Positions 19,038-30,264 are shown, counted from the first letter of the stretch. The stretch: 64,000 nt of DNA from Photobacterium sp. TY1-4 (GCF_025398175.1 NZ_CP099734.1:2294001-2358000), one strand, 5' to 3'. The notes: generated by a model from the sequence alone, not told the origin. Translations and numbers: made by a program.

Positions 19038-20063
19038 CTAATAATGCCTCTCGAGTAAGACTGCTTCCAAACGGTCACTGATTTTTGTCGGTATTTGCCG
19101 TTTGACCTCGTGTACCGCTTCGCCAATCGCATTTGAAAAAGCGGCAATATCAGCACTTCCATGGCTTTTGACCACAATACCGCGCAATCCTAACAGACTT
19201 GCGCCATTGTACTGGTCGGGGTTCAATCGTTTGAGGCTGACGAATAGGTCATTAAACAACCATTTAGCCACCAAACGCTTTATCGGGTTCCGGGTGATTG
19301 CATTTTTGATGCTATCAATAAACAGGTTGGCAACCCCTTCGCTGGTTTTCAGGCTGACGTTGCCGACGAAACCATCACAGACAATCACATCCGCCCGTCC
19401 GGAATAAAGTTCATTACCTTCAAGATAGCCGATGTAATCAATCTCGGGGGACTCGCACAGCAGCTCGGCGCAGCGCTTGACCAGATCGTTGCCTTTGATC
19501 TCCTCTTCACCGATGTTGAGCAGGGCCACTTTCGGCGGAACGGTTAGATCCTGTTCGGCAAGAACGGCGCCCATCACGGCAAACTGAAACAGGGTATCGG
19601 CATCGCAGGACACATTGGCGCCAAGATCCAGCAGCCAGGTTTTATGCTCAGTATTGGTCGGGATCGCAGAAACCAGTGCTGGTCGGTCAACGCCGGGCAG
19701 CAGCTTGAGGGTAAAGCGCGATAACGCCATCAGGGCACCGGTGTTGCCCGCACTGACACAGGCATCGGCCTGCCCGACGGCAACCGCTTCCAGAGCCATA
19801 CGCATAGACGATCCCTGACTTCGGCGTAATGCCTGAGACGGCCGGGTATCATTGGCGATCACATGCTCACAGTGAACAATGCGAATACGGGGATGCTTGA
19901 GCTGATGAAGAAGGGATAGCTGCTCGGTGATCGCTTGCTGATCACCAAATAAAATCACGTTGAGCGATGGGTATTGCAACAGTGCCTGCACGGAGGCAGG
20001 CACTGTTACTTGAGGACCGAAATCCCCGCCCATTGCATCAAGTGCAACGGTTAGACCACTCAA
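19038..20063 (-). CDS. plsX: Phosphate acyltransferase PlsX
   Basis: The 341-residue protein makes acyl-phosphate from acyl-ACP for phospholipid synthesis. It begins with [14 protein letters not shown] and has the family motifs [11 protein letters not shown] and VCDGFVGNV. It follows rpmF by 9 bp, the arrangement that couples ribosomal and lipid genes in many gammaproteobacteria. Confidence 0.96.
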   Translation of the reverse strand: MSGLTVALDAMGGDFGPQVTVPASVQALLQYPSLNVILFGDQQAITEQLSLLHQLKHPRIRIVHCEHVIANDTRPSQALRRSQGSSMRMALEAVAVGQADACVSAGNTGALMALSRFTLKLLPGVDRPALVSAIPTNTEHKTWLLDLGANVSCDADTLFQFAVMGAVLAEQDLTVPPKVALLNIGEEEIKGNDLVKRCAELLCESPEIDYIGYLEGNELYSGRADVIVCDGFVGNVSLKTSEGVANLFIDSIKNAITRNPIKRLVAKWLFNDLFVSLKRLNPDQYNGASLLGLRGIVVKSHGSADIAAFSNAIGEAVHEVKRQIPTKISDRLEAVLLERHY

Positions 20064-20072
20064 GGCTCAACC

Positions 20073-20243
20073 TTATTTGTTGATAACCTTACGGCCACGG
20101 TAGAAACCGTCAGCTGTTACGTGGTGACGTAGGTGAGTTTCACCACTTGCAGAATCTACAGATACAGCTGCAGTTGTCAGTGCATCGTGAGAACGACGCA
20201 TACCACGTGCTGAACGTGATTTTTTGCTCTTTTGTACGGCCAT
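20073..20243 (-). CDS. rpmF: Ribosomal protein bL32
   Basis: This short gene (56 residues) begins [20 protein letters not shown] and ends GRKVINK, the typical bL32 sequence with a basic N-terminus. It is a large-subunit ribosomal protein. It lies 24 bp after yceD and 9 bp before plsX, with AGGAG upstream of its ATG. Confidence 0.96.
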   Translation of the reverse strand: MAVQKSKKSRSARGMRRSHDALTTAAVSVDSASGETHLRHHVTADGFYRGRKVINK

Positions 20244-20267
20244 TAACCCTACTCCTGTTAAAATTAC

Positions 20268-20780
20268 TTACTTCAAATTTTTCAATACTGCAAACGGATT
20301 CGGACGCTCATCAGCAACGGGGATTTCACCAAAAGTCATGTTTCCGCTGGCTTTGCAGTCAGCTTCATCATGCATAGCGACTTGAGGTAATTCCAAAATC
20401 AACTCATCTTCAACAATCTGAATCAGGTTGATCTCACCATTTTCGTCGACGTCAGCCGGCTCATAAGCTTCCGGAAACTCATCAACTGCCTCAGGCTTGA
20501 GGAGCGGACTATAACAGAAATCGACACTGTATTCGTGTTCGAATCCTTCCTGGCATCGCTGACAGGTCAACATCACAGCGACATCAGCGCGACCGCGCAT
20601 GAAGGCCAGATGACGTTGGTCAAAGTCAAATGATAAGGTGACGTTTGCATCACGTATTACGCTCTGGGTGGATTCAGCCAGACGCTCAAGAATTTCGGCT
20701 TTGATGATGCCATCATAGTCGAGTTTTTTCTGAGCGGCGCGAACCGGATCTACCGTTAGCGGCAATTTTACCTTTTGCAT
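20268..20780 (-). CDS. yceD: 23S rRNA accumulation protein YceD (DUF177)
   Basis: The 170-residue protein belongs to the YceD/DUF177 family required for normal 23S rRNA levels. It has the paired-cysteine motif CQRCQEGFEH near residue 73 and an acidic C-terminal half ending in the conserved RPNPFAVLKNL. It heads the yceD-rpmF-plsX-fab run; the promoter is presumably in the 356 bp between it and maf. Confidence 0.92.
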   Translation of the reverse strand: MQKVKLPLTVDPVRAAQKKLDYDGIIKAEILERLAESTQSVIRDANVTLSFDFDQRHLAFMRGRADVAVMLTCQRCQEGFEHEYSVDFCYSPLLKPEAVDEFPEAYEPADVDENGEINLIQIVEDELILELPQVAMHDEADCKASGNMTFGEIPVADERPNPFAVLKNLK

Positions 20781-21136
20781 AGGGCGCGAATATTAGCCTT
20801 CTAATCTGTTTGAGTCAAAGGAAATGTGCGCGAATTAACAGCTTTTGGCCAATTCGCCAGCTACCACACGGGCAGCCATCCCGCGGCCGGGTCACTTCCC
20901 CCCTATTGGTCGCTATCTGCCTGAGTGGTAACAGGTTGCCAGCCACTCACCAAACGAACAAATAACCACCGAAGACAGACGAAATCCTGACCAGTTTTGA
21001 TACCGTCAGCCACCTTCTTAGTATGGTGCCGATTCGCCTGTTGTACCGCTTTTGTCACACCGGTAGCCGAGGGGCAGATTGCACGCTAGACTACCCGGCA
21101 TTGAACTCCATACTTCCCAGAGCGAGTCCCGATCCC
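20781..21136. other. Divergent region between yceD and maf (yceF)
   Basis: About 356 bp without a supported gene between divergent yceD and maf. It should contain the promoters of the fab block and of maf. I could not single out convincing -10/-35 pairs. Confidence 0.4.
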
Positions 21137-21718
21137 ATGACCCAACCTTTGCTGCTGGCTTCGACCTCACCGTTTCGCCAATCCCTGCTGGAAAAATTCA
21201 GCTACCCGTTCGAAACTGCCAGCCCGAATATTGATGAAACAGCGCTGCCCGGTGAAACTGCCGAACAACTTGTCATGCGACTGGCCCAGGCCAAAGCTGA
21301 AGCCTGCGCCGCCAACCATGCCGATACGCTGATCATCGGCTCCGATCAGGTCTGCGTCATTGACGGCCAGATCCTCGGCAAGCCCCACACGGAAGACAAT
21401 GCTGTCCGTCAGCTGCAAGCAGCCAGCGGCCAGACCGTCACCTTCTACACCGGCTTGTGCCTGCATAACGCCCGTACCGGTCACAGTCAGGTTGTCTGCG
21501 AACCGTTTCATGTCCACTTTCGCCCGCTGACAGACGATGAAATTCGCCGTTACGTGACGCTGGAGCAACCCCTCAACTGCGCCGGCAGTTTTAAAAGCGA
21601 AGGCCTCGGCATCGCGCTGTTTGACCGCCTCGAAGGGCGTGATCCGAATACCCTGGTCGGCCTGCCGCTGATTGCCCTGCGCGAGATGCTGGCCCGCGAA
21701 GGCGTTGCGATACTCTGA
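21137..21718 (+). CDS. yceF: Maf-family nucleotide pyrophosphatase, YceF type
   Basis: The 193-residue enzyme matches YceF, which cleaves 7-methyl-GTP and related modified nucleotides to monophosphates. Visible are LASTSPFRQ at the start, IIGSDQVCV with the catalytic aspartate near residue 70, GKP, and [20 protein letters not shown] start at [10 protein letters not shown] although the frame is open a further 114 bp, because family members start there. It is transcribed alone, divergent from yceD and convergent with rluC. Confidence 0.93.
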   Translation: MTQPLLLASTSPFRQSLLEKFSYPFETASPNIDETALPGETAEQLVMRLAQAKAEACAANHADTLIIGSDQVCVIDGQILGKPHTEDNAVRQLQAASGQTVTFYTGLCLHNARTGHSQVVCEPFHVHFRPLTDDEIRRYVTLEQPLNCAGSFKSEGLGIALFDRLEGRDPNTLVGLPLIALREMLAREGVAIL

Positions 21719-21888
21719 GCCGTCGCAACGTGCGAATCCGGCCAGGTATCCGGACCGGCACCGCAAACTGTAGCGGACCGTCGAAAAAGGCGAACCCATT
21801 CAGATTCGCCTTTCATCCTATCGCCTGTCACAGAGGCATCAACAACGACAGCCTTCGTCCTGAAAAGCAGACTTCCTCTCCGGCTCCC

Positions 21889-22851
21889 TTACGATGCCTG
21901 CCGAACCGGCTTCTTGCGCAGCTGCTCAATGGCGCGAACCAGCATCGGCTCCATCGGCGCATTAATTTCCATCTCCGCTTCTGTTTTCGGGTGACAGAAC
22001 TTGATGTTCGCGGCATGCAGGAACAGTCGGTTGAGGCCCACTTTTTTCGTATACGCATCAAACCGCGGATCGCCATAGCGAGCATCCCAGGCAATCGGGT
22101 GACCGGTATACTGGCAATGCACGCGGATCTGGTGCGTCCGGCCGGTCACCGGGCTGGCCTGAACCAGCGTCGCCTGCTCCAGACGCTCAATCACTTTAAA
22201 CCGAGTATCTGATGCTTTGCCGTTCGGGTTCACCCGCACGATGCTGTTCACTTCATTTTTAAGCAGCGGCGCAGTCACCTGCTTGCAACTGGCCTTCCAC
22301 TCTCCCATCACCAATGCGAAATAGTACTTCTGTACGGTTTTCGCACGAAACTGAGCCTGTAAATGACGCAGTGCCGAGCGCTTTTTGGCGACCAGCAGGA
22401 TCCCGGAGGTATCCCGGTCAATCCGGTGGACCAGTTCGAGGAAACGCGCATCCGGGCGCAGGGCCCGCAAGGCTTCAATGGCCCCGAATTTCAACCCGCT
22501 CCCGCCGTGTACTGCGGTTCCCGAAGGCTTGTTGAGGATCAGCATGTGATCATCTTCGTAGATAATGCAGTCTTCGAGCTCTGCCACTTTATTGAGCTTA
22601 GTACTGACCGGCGCCTGCGATTCACGCTCCGGCACCGTCACCGGCGGCACCCGAACCACATCACCGTCCAGCAGCTTGTACTCAGGTTTTATACGTTTTT
22701 TATTTACTCGCACTTCACCCTTTCGCAAGATGCGGTAAATCATACTTTTTGGTACGTTTTTTAGCCGGGCTCGGAGAAAATTATCGATCCGCTGGCCTGC
22801 AAAGTCATCAGTGATCTCGATGAATTGCACTTTTGGTTTATCATCTTTCAT
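21889..22851 (-). CDS. rluC: 23S rRNA pseudouridine(955/2504/2580) synthase
   Basis: The 320-residue enzyme isomerises three uridines in 23S rRNA. An S4 RNA-binding domain (residues about 18-80, GQRIDNFL..) precedes the RluA-type catalytic domain with HRIDRDTSG and catalytic D145. I chose the ATG that aligns with E. coli RluC (MKDDKP); in-frame starts 9 and 21 bp upstream are equally possible, and none has a clear ribosome site. Divergent from rne. Confidence 0.94.
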   Translation of the reverse strand: MKDDKPKVQFIEITDDFAGQRIDNFLRARLKNVPKSMIYRILRKGEVRVNKKRIKPEYKLLDGDVVRVPPVTVPERESQAPVSTKLNKVAELEDCIIYEDDHMLILNKPSGTAVHGGSGLKFGAIEALRALRPDARFLELVHRIDRDTSGILLVAKKRSALRHLQAQFRAKTVQKYYFALVMGEWKASCKQVTAPLLKNEVNSIVRVNPNGKASDTRFKVIERLEQATLVQASPVTGRTHQIRVHCQYTGHPIAWDARYGDPRFDAYTKKVGLNRLFLHAANIKFCHPKTEAEMEINAPMEPMLVRAIEQLRKKPVRQAS

Positions 22852-22872
22852 AGGTTTCATTCTAACATGCAT

Positions 22873-23288
22873 GCAAAGCAGATTGCCGCAAAAAAGTCAC
22901 CCTGCTATGATTGCCTGCAGGAGTGGGATAAAGTGCCTACTTCTGTAACATGGTGAACAGAATATCACCTAACTGACTATCATTCATACAGCTCGGCGAG
23001 AAAGCGCAGCACATGGCATAAGACGCGATGCTTTCCGGACTGTTTTTTAGCGTGCTCGATTATAGATTTTTTACCGGTGTAAAAGATACCGCCGCGTAAA
23101 TCGGTGATGACAGCTGTATATTTTCTGATCTAATCATCTTGAATACCGCTGGACAATACGTGTAGCCAGATAGCACTCCTGAATTCCAGCCGTGAGGCTG
23201 CATTAACGAACAGACTTGGAGTCAGGCACCACCGGTACAAACTCGCTAATCGGACCGCTAGCACAACGACAAAAACGAGTACAAAATA
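22873..23288 (+). promoter_or_regulatory. rne promoter and long 5' leader region
   Basis: This 416-bp gap lies between divergent rluC and rne. In enterobacteria rne has a leader of over 300 nt with hairpins through which RNase E controls its own mRNA. Here there is a small hairpin GGTGA..TCACC near 22950-22968 and a TATGAT hexamer near 22906, but the conserved hp2/hp3 elements could not be confirmed by eye. Confidence 0.35.
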
Positions 23289-26200
23289 ATGAAGAGAATG
23301 TTGATTAACGCAACTCAGAAGGAAGAGTTGCGCGTCGCATTAGTTGATGGGCAGAAGCTCTTCGATTTGGATATCGAAAGCCCTGGCCACGAGTCTAAAA
23401 AAGCAAATATCTACAAAGGCCGTATTACCCGCATCGAACCAAGTCTGGAAGCCGCGTTCGTTGATTACGGTGCTGAGCGCCACGGATTCCTGCCGCTAAA
23501 AGAAGTTGCCCGCGATTATTTCCCTGCCGATTACTCTTACCAAGGCCGACCTAACATTAAGGAAGTGCTGAAAGAAGGCCAGGAAGTCATTGTTCAGGTC
23601 GACAAAGAAGAGCGTGGGAACAAAGGCGCAGCCTTGACCACCTTTATCTCCCTGGCCGGGAGTTACCTGGTCCTGATGCCGAACAACCCACGGGCCGGCG
23701 GTATCTCCCGTCGTATCGAAGGGGAAGAGCGTACCGAGCTCAAAGCGGCCCTGAGCACGCTGGAACTGCCGCAAGGCATGGGCCTGATCGTGCGCACGGC
23801 CGGGGTTGGCAAATCCGGTGAAGATCTGGAATACGATCTGAACTACCTGCTCAGCCACTGGGAGCGCGTGAAAGATGCAGCGGACTCTGCACCGGCACCT
23901 TTCCTGATCCATCAGGAAAGTAACGTCATTGCCCGCGCGATCCGTGATTATCTGCGCCGTGATATCGGTGAAATCGTGATTGACAGCAAGAAAATCTACG
24001 ACCGTGCCCGCGAGCATATCCAGCAGGTGCGTCCGGATTTTCTGAGCCGCGTGAAGCTGTATGACCACAGCGATACACCGCTGTTTAACCATTACCAAAT
24101 TGAAAACCAGATCGAATCAGCCTTCCAGCGTGAAGTTCGCCTGCCGTCAGGTGGCTCCATTGTGATCGATCCGACTGAAGCCCTGACTTCGATTGATATC
24201 AACTCCGCCCGCGCCACCAAAGGCGGCGATATCGAAGAAACAGCACTTCAAACCAACCTTGAAGCGGCCGATGAAATCGCCCGCCAGCTGCGCCTGCGGG
24301 ATCTCGGTGGCCTGGTGGTGATTGACTTCATCGACATGACGCCGGTTCGTCACCAGCGTGAAGTGGAAAACCGCCTGCGCGAAGCTGTTCGTATGGACCG
24401 TGCCCGTGTCCAGATCGGCCGGATTTCCCGTTTCGGTCTGCTGGAAATGTCGCGTCAACGCCTGAGCCCGTCTCTGGCGGAAGCCAGCCACCATGTGTGT
24501 CCGCGCTGTAGCGGGACCGGGGTGATCCGTGACAGCGAGTCCCTGTCACTGTCGATCCTGCGTCTGATTGAAGAAGAAGCGCTGAAAGACAACACCTCGC
24601 AGGTGCTGGCCATTGTGCCGGTAGCGATTGCCTCATACCTGCTCAATGAAAAACGCCGCTCGGTGCAGCATATCGAGAAGTCTCACGGTGTCCGTGCCAT
24701 TATCGTGCCGAATGCCGATATGGATACCCCGCACTTTGAAGTGGTCCGTGTCCGCACCGGTGATGAGCAGGATACCCTGTCCTACCACCTGCCGCGGGCG
24801 CTGGAAGCCCTGAAAGAAGCCGAGTCTGAGCCACAGCAAGATCGCATCATCAACAAGAAGCGCGAAGAGCCGGTACTGCAAGGCTTCGCGGCACCGACTG
24901 AGCCACCGAAGCGCAAAGCACCTGAAGCAGTTGCTGCGAAACCGGTTGAAAAGCCAGGACTGTTCAGCCGTATCTTTACCGCATTGACCAGCCTGTTCGG
25001 CGGTGCTGCCGAAGCGCAACCGGAGCCGAAAGAAACCGGCAAGCGCAATGGCCGTCGTGGTGAACGCCAGGACAGCCGCCGTGGCGAGCGTCAGGACAGC
25101 CGCCGTGGTGAGCGTCAGGACAGCCGTCGTGGTGAACGTCAGGACAAACGTCAGGACAAAGACAGCCGTCGCGGCAAAGATGACACCCGTCAGGGCCGCA
25201 AGCGTCAGGACACGGAACGTGATACCCGCAACGGTGAGCGTCAGCAACGTCGTCGCAGCGACAAACCGAAGCAAGAGCGTCCGCAGGTTGAAAAAGCAGC
25301 CAAGCCAGCGCGTCCGCAACGCGATGAAGAAGCCAAAGAGCTGAAACATCAGTCGCGCCGCGAAGAGATCCGCGCGCAGAAGAAACAACGTCGCCAGGAA
25401 ACTCAAGAGGCCGCCGTTGAAACACCGGCCGTTGAAGAGCAAGCGGTTCCGCAGCAAGAGCAAGAGAAAGCGACCAAGGTGAAGCAACGCCGCCAGCGTC
25501 GTCAGCTGCAGAAGAAAATCCGCATCCTTGACGCTGAGGAAGCGCAAACTCAGCAGGTTGAAGACGTAACCGCCGAGAAGCAGCCGTCACCACTTCAGGA
25601 GTTGGGGACAGCCGTCGCCAAAGAAGCACAAGCCAAATCCGTCGAATCGGATGCAGCTGAGCAAAATGGCGAGCAGGAAAACGGCCAGCGCCGCAACCGC
25701 CGTTCACCACGCCACCTGCGTGCCAGCGGCCAGCGTCGTCGCCGTATCCGTGATACCCGTCCGGAGAAAGAAGGTGTTGATTCGGCCGTAACCGAAGCGG
25801 TCGGCCATGCCGTCGAAGCCGCCACCGAGACGATGGGCGATCTGGAGAACGTGGTTTCTGCGGTTGAAAAACCGAAAGCACCACGCCTGGCTTCCGGTGT
25901 TGCATCACCAGAAATGGCGATGGGCAAAGTTTGGGTTCCGGCCCAGAAGCCATCGGTTGAAGCCGTGGTGGAAACCGCGACCGAAGCACCGGCTGAGCCA
26001 GCTGTTGCAGCGACCACAGCACCAGCCCTTGGTGGTGTCGCCATGCCGGAACTGGCCATGGGTAAAGTGTTCCCGCAACGTGCACCTGAAGTTGTTGCAG
26101 AGACCACTGAGGTTGAAACAGCGGTAGCCGTTAAAGCACCAGCTGCAGAAGCCGTTGCAGTTGAAACTGTGGAAGCCCCGGTTGCAGCTACGGAAGTCGA

Positions 26201-26651
26201 AGCTGAGCCAGTGGTTGCCGACGTGAAGCCGGTTGAAGACACTGTCGTTGAAACAGCTACAGTTGAAGAAGCGACAACTGAAGAAGCTGTCGTTGAAGAA
26301 ACGGTAACAGCTGAGGCCGAGGCACCCGCTGAAGCGCAAGCCGAGCAAGCAGATGTTGCCGCCCCGGTTGAAGCGGTAGCCCCTCAGGCTGAGGAAGCAC
26401 CAGTGGTTGAAGCCCCTGCTGCTGCCACGGCTCAGGCTGACCGCCCGGCGACTCGCATCACGACAACAGCGCCACGTGGCCACCACACCACGTCACCGAT
26501 GACCAAGGCACCGGCACCGGCTGCAACTGCGGACGTCTCTGTCGTCGCGATTGCACCGATGCGTGAGCAGCGTGCGGTTACCCGTCAGGCTGGTAGCCAG
26601 ACGGCGACCAGCATTGCCGGCGCGCCGATGACCAAGCCATCGATGGACTAA
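23289..26651 (+). CDS. rne: Ribonuclease E
   Basis: The 1120-residue endoribonuclease is the core of the RNA degradosome. The N-terminal half is conserved: S1 domain near 39-119, DNase I-like domain with catalytic D303 and D346, and the zinc-link CPRC at 404-407. The C-terminal half is unstructured: a membrane-anchoring amphipathic segment ([16 protein letters not shown], about 560-575), GERQDSRR repeats from residue 591, an arginine-rich RNA-binding region ([16 protein letters not shown]), two [15 protein letters not shown] motifs, a long Ala/Glu/Val-rich tract and a terminal PMTKAPAPA motif. It is monocistronic with a strong terminator. Confidence 0.97.
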   Translation: MKRMLINATQKEELRVALVDGQKLFDLDIESPGHESKKANIYKGRITRIEPSLEAAFVDYGAERHGFLPLKEVARDYFPADYSYQGRPNIKEVLKEGQEVIVQVDKEERGNKGAALTTFISLAGSYLVLMPNNPRAGGISRRIEGEERTELKAALSTLELPQGMGLIVRTAGVGKSGEDLEYDLNYLLSHWERVKDAADSAPAPFLIHQESNVIARAIRDYLRRDIGEIVIDSKKIYDRAREHIQQVRPDFLSRVKLYDHSDTPLFNHYQIENQIESAFQREVRLPSGGSIVIDPTEALTSIDINSARATKGGDIEETALQTNLEAADEIARQLRLRDLGGLVVIDFIDMTPVRHQREVENRLREAVRMDRARVQIGRISRFGLLEMSRQRLSPSLAEASHHVCPRCSGTGVIRDSESLSLSILRLIEEEALKDNTSQVLAIVPVAIASYLLNEKRRSVQHIEKSHGVRAIIVPNADMDTPHFEVVRVRTGDEQDTLSYHLPRALEALKEAESEPQQDRIINKKREEPVLQGFAAPTEPPKRKAPEAVAAKPVEKPGLFSRIFTALTSLFGGAAEAQPEPKETGKRNGRRGERQDSRRGERQDSRRGERQDSRRGERQDKRQDKDSRRGKDDTRQGRKRQDTERDTRNGERQQRRRSDKPKQERPQVEKAAKPARPQRDEEAKELKHQSRREEIRAQKKQRRQETQEAAVETPAVEEQAVPQQEQEKATKVKQRRQRRQLQKKIRILDAEEAQTQQVEDVTAEKQPSPLQELGTAVAKEAQAKSVESDAAEQNGEQENGQRRNRRSPRHLRASGQRRRRIRDTRPEKEGVDSAVTEAVGHAVEAATETMGDLENVVSAVEKPKAPRLASGVASPEMAMGKVWVPAQKPSVEAVVETATEAPAEPAVAATTAPALGGVAMPELAMGKVFPQRAPEVVAETTEVETAVAVKAPAAEAVAVETVEAPVAATEVEAEPVVADVKPVEDTVVETATVEEATTEEAVVEETVTAEAEAPAEAQAEQADVAAPVEAVAPQAEEAPVVEAPAAATAQADRPATRITTTAPRGHHTTSPMTKAPAPAATADVSVVAIAPMREQRAVTRQAGSQTATSIAGAPMTKPSMD
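25059..25146 (+). repeat. 24-bp in-frame tandem repeat inside rne
   Basis: Three full 24-bp units and a partial fourth encode GERQDSRR repeated, starting at residue 591 of RNase E. Units differ only at third positions (for example GGC/GGT), so the repeat is kept in frame and is somewhat diverged in DNA. Confidence 0.9.
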
Positions 26652-26670
26652 CCGGTCTGAAACGGAACGA

Positions 26671-26699
26671 AAGCCATGCATTTTGCATGGCTTTTTTTT
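26671..26699 (+). terminator. Terminator of rne
   Basis: A 10-bp stem AAGCCATGCA / TGCATGGCTT with a TTT loop is followed by a run of eight Ts overlapping the stem end, 20 bp after the rne stop. Confidence 0.92.
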
Positions 26700-26890
26700 C
26701 GCCTGATGTCGACCTGAAACCGACAGGCTGCTTTTGCACCGTGAACCTAATCAACATCAAAGTTTTTTACAATTGCAGCGAATATTGTGCTGAAATGGCG
26801 CTTGAAAGTTGAACCAAATCACATATTTCTGTAGCATTCGCGTCTTTCCCATGCTCTTTTTATAACCGAAGCTGATCAAAACTGAATAAA

Positions 26891-28447
26891 ATGTTTGAAT
26901 TCCCACAATTTTCGCGTCAATCCGTCAAAAATGACGTTCTTTCAGGGCTGACCGTCGCCCTGGCTCTGGTTCCCGAAGCCGTGGCATTTGCCTTCGTTGC
27001 GGGTGTCGACCCGATGGTTGGCCTTTATGCGGCCTTCATTGTCGGTCTGGTGACTGCTGTGATCGGGGGTCGTCCGGGCATGATTTCCGGCGCAACCGGT
27101 GCCATGGCGGTTGTCATGGTCAGCCTGGTGGCTGAGCACGGGATCCAGTACCTGTTTGCCGCTATTATGCTGGCCGGTGTTTTGCAGATCCTGGCGGGGA
27201 TCTTCAAACTGGGTAAATTCATTCGCATGGTTCCGCACCCGGTGATGATCGGTTTCGTCAATGGTCTGGCCATTGTGATTTTCCTGGCGCAGCTGGGCCA
27301 GTTTAAGATCCCGGATGCCAATGGCGTCTTACAGTGGATGCAAGGCTCCCAGCTGTACATCATGCTGGGTCTGGTCGCCCTGACCATGGCCATTATTCAC
27401 TTCCTGCCGAAGCTGACCAAAGCAGTTCCGTCTTCACTGGTTGCGATTATCACCGTGACCGCGCTGGTCCACGGCCTGGATCTGGAATCGCGGACCGTGA
27501 TCGATTTCGTCCGCGGTATGAGCGGCGATGCTTCAGCAACGCTGGCCGGTTCGCTGCCGACCTTCGCCCTGCCAGAAGTCGGCTTCAACATGGAAACACT
27601 GCAAATCATCCTGCCTTACTCTGTTGTCCTGGCGGCTGTCGGCCTGATCGAATCCCTGCTGACGCTGACCGTGATTGACGAGATGACCGGTACTCGTGGC
27701 CAAGGCAACCGCGAGTGTGTGGGTCAGGGTGTTGCGAACATGACCTGCTCCGTATTCGGTGCCATGGGTGGCTGTGCCATGATCGGCCAGTCGATGATCA
27801 ACATTAACTCCGGTGGTCGTGGTCGCCTGTCGGGAATCACCGGTGCCGTGGGCCTGCTGCTGTTCATCCTGTTCGGCTCATCGCTGATTGAAATGATCCC
27901 ACTGGCCGCCCTGGTGGGCGTGATGTTCATGGTGGTGATTGGCACCTTTGAGTGGGCCAGCTTCAAAATGGCGCGCAAAGTGCCTAAGCACGACTTCTTC
28001 GCGATTATTCTGGTCACCAGCGTCACCGTTGTTGCGGACCTGGCACTGGCGGTGATCGTCGGGGTGATCTACTCGGCGCTGGTATTTGCCTGGGAACATG
28101 CCAAGCATATTTTCGCCACCAGCCATATCAACGAACAGGGTTCAAAGGTATACGAAGTGAATGGTCCGTTGTTCTTCGGCTCCGTCTCGCACTTTATGGC
28201 GCTGTTTGATGCCAACAACGACCCGAGTGATGTGATTATTGATTTCGCCAACTCGCGCGTGGCCGACCACTCAGCGATTGAAGCGATTGATACCATTGCC
28301 GAGCGTTATGCCAACCAAGGCAAAACCCTGCATATCCGCCACCTGAGCCCGGAATGCCGCTCATTGCTGAAAAAAGCCGGCAACCTGGTGGAAGTGAACG
28401 TGATGGAAGATCCAAGCTACAAAGTTGCGACGGATACCCTGGGTTAA
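26891..28447 (+). CDS. SulP-family anion transporter with STAS domain
   Basis: The 518-residue inner-membrane protein has about 12-14 membrane segments with SulP features ([27 protein letters not shown] near 24-48, [15 protein letters not shown]) and a C-terminal STAS domain (about 410-505). Family members carry sulfate, bicarbonate, or dicarboxylates with sodium or protons; substrate cannot be told from sequence alone. It lies alone after rne, 240 bp downstream, and is convergent with the phosphatase gene. Confidence 0.9.
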   Translation: MFEFPQFSRQSVKNDVLSGLTVALALVPEAVAFAFVAGVDPMVGLYAAFIVGLVTAVIGGRPGMISGATGAMAVVMVSLVAEHGIQYLFAAIMLAGVLQILAGIFKLGKFIRMVPHPVMIGFVNGLAIVIFLAQLGQFKIPDANGVLQWMQGSQLYIMLGLVALTMAIIHFLPKLTKAVPSSLVAIITVTALVHGLDLESRTVIDFVRGMSGDASATLAGSLPTFALPEVGFNMETLQIILPYSVVLAAVGLIESLLTLTVIDEMTGTRGQGNRECVGQGVANMTCSVFGAMGGCAMIGQSMININSGGRGRLSGITGAVGLLLFILFGSSLIEMIPLAALVGVMFMVVIGTFEWASFKMARKVPKHDFFAIILVTSVTVVADLALAVIVGVIYSALVFAWEHAKHIFATSHINEQGSKVYEVNGPLFFGSVSHFMALFDANNDPSDVIIDFANSRVADHSAIEAIDTIAERYANQGKTLHIRHLSPECRSLLKKAGNLVEVNVMEDPSYKVATDTLG

Positions 28448-28469
28448 TTTTCCCCTTCAAAGACTCAAC

Positions 28470-28492
28470 AACGCCCGCACCTGCGGGCGTTG
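28470..28492. terminator. Bidirectional hairpin between sulP and phosphatase gene
   Basis: AACGCCCGC / GCGGGCGTT with a short ACCT loop sits between the two convergent stops. T runs are weak on both sides, so termination strength is uncertain. Confidence 0.55.
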
Positions 28493-28520
28493 TCATATTC
28501 AGCAGTTCGTTCTCAGCAAA

Positions 28521-28991
28521 TCAGCCACGACTCAACCGGGCCAAGAACTGCTCGCTGGCCTCTTCAATCAGATCCAATACAGTCTCAAACCCCTGCGCCC
28601 CGCCGTAATAAGGGTCCGGGATTTCCTCAATGTCCGACGATGAATAGCTCATAAACAGCGCCAGTTTTTGCTGATGCTGCGCCGGGCACTGTGCCGCCAA
28701 ATCCCGCAAGTTTGCATGATCCGCTGCCAGAATATAATCAAAGCGTTCAAAATCATCCGCCACCACCTGCCGTGCCCGAATGCCGCGAAAACTATATCCC
28801 CGCGCTTCACCGGCTGCCCGGGAGCGCTCATCCGGTGAATTGCCCTGGTGATACCCAATGGTCCCTGCCGAATCAATCTCCAGTGCGACACCGGCCTGCG
28901 CCGCCTTCGCCCGCAGCACCGCTTCTGCGGTTGGTGACCGGCAAATGTTGCCCATGCAAACAATGAGTACCTTCTCGGTTTTATTGACCAT
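28521..28991 (-). CDS. Low-molecular-weight protein-tyrosine phosphatase
   Basis: The 156-residue protein has the CX5R loop with C12 and R18 (VCMGNICRSP) and the general acid D126 in DPYYGG. It is the eukaryote-like LMW-PTP clade (DP[YF]) rather than clearly the Wzb clade. No capsule or tyrosine-kinase genes are adjacent, so its partner is unknown. The start is set by AGGAGGGG seven bases upstream of the ATG; an earlier in-frame ATG 57 bp upstream is less likely. Divergent from cobT. Confidence 0.92.
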   Translation of the reverse strand: MVNKTEKVLIVCMGNICRSPTAEAVLRAKAAQAGVALEIDSAGTIGYHQGNSPDERSRAAGEARGYSFRGIRARQVVADDFERFDYILAADHANLRDLAAQCPAQHQQKLALFMSYSSSDIEEIPDPYYGGAQGFETVLDLIEEASEQFLARLSRG

Positions 28992-29235
28992 CGCCCCTCC
29001 TCTTTTTCTCAACGGCATCACGCAGTCGATAACACAACAGACTGCCACTCAGCCACTATACCTGCCCCGGTCGTCGAACTAAATGCTGCTTTGTCCGGTA
29101 GCAACGCACGGCCGAACTTTCCGTGTGTTGCCATTGCCTTCCGCGCTGTGCTGGCGCAAAATTCCTGCTCATCCGTTTTTTTGCATACTGGCCGTTTGGC
29201 CCGTGCGCTTGCCACTAACAGGGAGTATCGCCACC
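28992..29235. other. Divergent region between phosphatase gene and cobT
   Basis: A 244-bp region with promoters for both genes. A TATAGT hexamer faces the phosphatase gene near 29055-29060. A 16-base stretch at 29051-29066 looks like a B12 box, but no other cobalamin riboswitch element is visible (see rejected items). Confidence 0.4.
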
Positions 29236-30264
29236 ATGTTCACCATCACCGCGCCAGATACAACGCAACTCGCTCAAGTCCGGGATAAAATCAACCATAA
29301 AACCAAACCCCTCGGCGCACTGGGCCAACTGGAGGACATCGCAACGCAACTGGCTATGATCCAGCAATCCGATGAGCTGGTCATCTCCCAACCGCATTTG
29401 CTGGTCTTTGCCGGGGATCACGGCATCGCCCAACACGGGGTCAGCATCGCGCCCAGTGAAGTCACCACTCAGATGGTGATGAATTTCCTTGCCGGCGGCG
29501 CGGCGATTAACTGTTTCTGCCGCACCAGTGATATGGCGCTCCAGGTGATTGATGCCGGAACAAAATTAGAGCCGGACGACCACCCGCAGCTGATCAAGCA
29601 GCGCTTGGGAGCCGGCACTGCGGATTTCTCCCGGCAACCTGCGATGTCCAGGGACACCGTAACCCAGGGGCTGATGTACGGCGCCGAAGCCGTCGCCCGA
29701 GTCCATCAGCAAGGATGTAACCTGGTCGGCTTTGGCGAGATGGGTATCGGCAACACCAGCAGTGCCGCCGCGCTGATGGCTGCTCTGCTCCAGCTCCCGG
29801 CAGAAGCCTGTGTCGGCCGGGGAACCGGGATCACGGATGCGCAGTATGAACAAAAACTATCGCTGATCCGTCAGGCCCTACTGCAGCACGAGGCGGCATT
29901 CGATGATCCACTCAGCATCCTCGCCTGCCTCGGCGGTTTTGAAATCACCCAAATCACCGGCGGCATGTTAAAGGCTGCGGAACTTCAGATGACGGTACTG
30001 GTTGACGGTTTCATCGCCACCGCCGCCGCCCTGATCGCCACGGCAATCCAGCCCGAGGCCCGCCATTATTTTCTCTACTGCCACTGCTCCGAAGAGGCCG
30101 GGCACCAGCGGATGCTGGAGCATCTCGCCGCCAAGCCCCTGCTGGATCTGGGTCTGCGCCTGGGAGAAGGAACCGGCGCGGCGCTGGCGCTGCCTCTGAT
30201 CCGCGCGGCCTGTGAGTTTTATAACAACATGGCAAGCTTCAGCGAAGCCGGAGTGAGCGTGTGA
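29236..30264 (+). CDS. cobT: Nicotinate-nucleotide:dimethylbenzimidazole phosphoribosyltransferase
   Basis: The 342-residue enzyme makes alpha-ribazole phosphate for the lower ligand of cobalamin. Visible are KTKPLGALG near the N-terminus, FAGDHGIA, GFGEMGIGNTSSAAA and the catalytic E311 in LRLGEGTGAALA. I start at MFTITAPD with GGGAG upstream, although the frame is open upstream. It overlaps cobS by 4 bp (GTGA). Together with cobS and btuR it forms a late-step cobalamin assembly/salvage cluster. Confidence 0.95.
   Translation: MFTITAPDTTQLAQVRDKINHKTKPLGALGQLEDIATQLAMIQQSDELVISQPHLLVFAGDHGIAQHGVSIAPSEVTTQMVMNFLAGGAAINCFCRTSDMALQVIDAGTKLEPDDHPQLIKQRLGAGTADFSRQPAMSRDTVTQGLMYGAEAVARVHQQGCNLVGFGEMGIGNTSSAAALMAALLQLPAEACVGRGTGITDAQYEQKLSLIRQALLQHEAAFDDPLSILACLGGFEITQITGGMLKAAELQMTVLVDGFIATAAALIATAIQPEARHYFLYCHCSEEAGHQRMLEHLAAKPLLDLGLRLGEGTGAALALPLIRAACEFYNNMASFSEAGVSV

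Noticed and set aside
24633..25547. Long minus-strand frames inside rne
   Set aside because: They arise from the GC-rich, repetitive coding sequence of the RNase E tail and have no domain likeness.
29051..29066. B12-box-like sequence AGCCACTATACCTGCC upstream of cobT, suggesting a cobalamin riboswitch
   Set aside because: Two central bases differ from the consensus, no other riboswitch element is visible upstream, and its 5' part would lie inside the divergent phosphatase gene. On the opposite strand it overlaps a promoter-like TATAGT. A covariance search for the cobalamin riboswitch would settle it.
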